64,000 nt of DNA from Flavobacterium hydrophilum (GTDB taxonomy: Bacteria; Bacteroidota; Bacteroidia; Flavobacteriales; Flavobacteriaceae), in the NCBI RefSeq assembly GCF_003202405.1, contig NZ_QJHL01000001.1, positions 930,001-994,000 of the forward strand, in the 5' to 3' direction. Below are positions 63,689-64,000 of the stretch, piece after piece. The notes under the pieces are model-generated. The model did no database searches and was not told where the DNA came from. It saw only the letters and a list, made by a program, of their open reading frames with translations. The first letter of the stretch is position 1. Every line of letters begins with the position of its first letter. Position numbers and translations under genes: made by a program.

Positions 63689-64000
63689 CTAATATCTAAA
63701 AACTCTCGGACTGTTTACCGGATCTGTTTCTTCCAGATCCTGATCAAGATCATATTCCAGATCAAGTGGATCCTGTTTCGAATTATCTGTGGCAGAATTA
63801 TTAAGATCGCGATCATTTTCATCATAATCTTCTTCAAGATCGTCATCAATATCGTTTAAACCTGTTTCATTATCCCATTCATCTGCATAAAAATTAGTGT
63901 CGGGATTATTTGCAGCCTCATATTCATTATCTCGTTCTAACGCATTAGAAAATTGATTATTTAATTCATCATCATCTTCATTGTTGATGATATCATCATC
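63689..64000 (-). CDS. Very acidic protein, C-terminal part, start outside window
   Basis: On the minus strand an open frame enters from the window edge at base 64000 and runs 103 codons to TAG at 63691-63689. The sequence is dominated by Asp, Glu and Asn (DDLEEDYDENDRDL, DPLDLEYDLDQDLEE) and ends PVNSPRVFRY. No hydrophobic segment or known motif is visible. It is low-complexity, so it may be a flexible acidic tail of a larger protein. The stop lies beside the shared terminator, as expected for a real gene end. Confidence 0.65.
   Translation of the reverse strand, partial: DDDIINNEDDDELNNQFSNALERDNEYEAANNPDTNFYADEWDNETGLNDIDDDLEEDYDENDRDLNNSATDNSKQDPLDLEYDLDQDLEETDPVNSPRVFRY

Overview
The window is chromosomal DNA from a member of the Bacteroidota, most likely a Flavobacterium close to the F. 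johnsoniae group. Five things point there: the AT-rich composition; TAnnTTTG-type -7 promoter boxes with no strong Shine-Dalgarno sequences; type IX secretion (T9SS) signatures (a gliding-motility type B C-terminal domain, a PorP/SprF protein, a GH18 chitinase); a fused branched-chain 2-oxoacid dehydrogenase E1; and many flavobacterial-type intergenic repeats. I see no rRNA, tRNA, CRISPR array, prophage or complete insertion sequence. The only RNA gene found is RNase P RNA.

Layout. 1-5.2 kb: the 3' part of a secreted chitinase, a TlpA-like thioredoxin and a YbiT-type ABC-F ATPase. 5.3-8.1 kb: a small lipoprotein, a MITE-like repeat, a membrane protein with a RibD/DHFR-like reductase, and an ECF sigma factor with a membrane partner. 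8.5-13.9 kb: pyrR, an acidic protein of unknown function, pyrB, a STAS-like protein, rnz, pdxH and a CAP-domain lipoprotein. 14-23.3 kb (minus strand): a T9SS module made of a 2089-residue repeat adhesin, a SprF-like protein and an OmpA/PD40 protein. 23.8-29.4 kb: a polyphosphate cluster (sixA-like, ppk1, ppx), a TMEM175-like channel, a Crp/Fnr regulator and an NAD(P)H oxidoreductase. 29.4-36.8 kb: dnaX interrupted at a run of ten A, small membrane and BON/LysM proteins, rnpB, and a DctA-like transporter. 36.9-41.2 kb: an RprXY-like two-component system divergent from an outer-membrane barrel. 41.2-53.8 kb: rsmD, a DUF3822-like protein, a RecD-like helicase, a YgiD-like dioxygenase, kdsB, the 2-oxoacid dehydrogenase, an M1-like protein fused to a barrel, a LOG-family protein and a dienelactone hydrolase. 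54-63.6 kb: four co-directional signalling genes, including a 2119-residue soluble poly-HAMP hybrid kinase. The right edge holds the end of a very acidic protein on the minus strand.

How the genes work together. The adhesin, SprF-like and OmpA genes form one secretion-and-display unit. The sixA-like/ppk1/ppx genes carry the means both to make and to break down polyphosphate. PyrR sits with the pyrimidine gene pyrB. The four signalling genes supply three phosphorylatable His and five receiver Asp sites, enough for a branched phosphorelay, although no output DNA-binding domain is encoded among them.

Most distinctive signals: (1) dnaX, whose 0 frame stops right after an A10 run while the -1 frame continues into a tau-like C-terminus; (2) the 12-unit poly-HAMP kinase; (3) two copies of a structured intergenic element that keep the same stem but carry different tips; (4) an M1-peptidase-like protein without a zinc site, fused to a barrel; (5) two clearly separate repeat clades within the adhesin; (6) two coding regions that are easy to miss, a 56-aa lipoprotein at 5339-5509 and the acidic C-terminus at 63689-64000.
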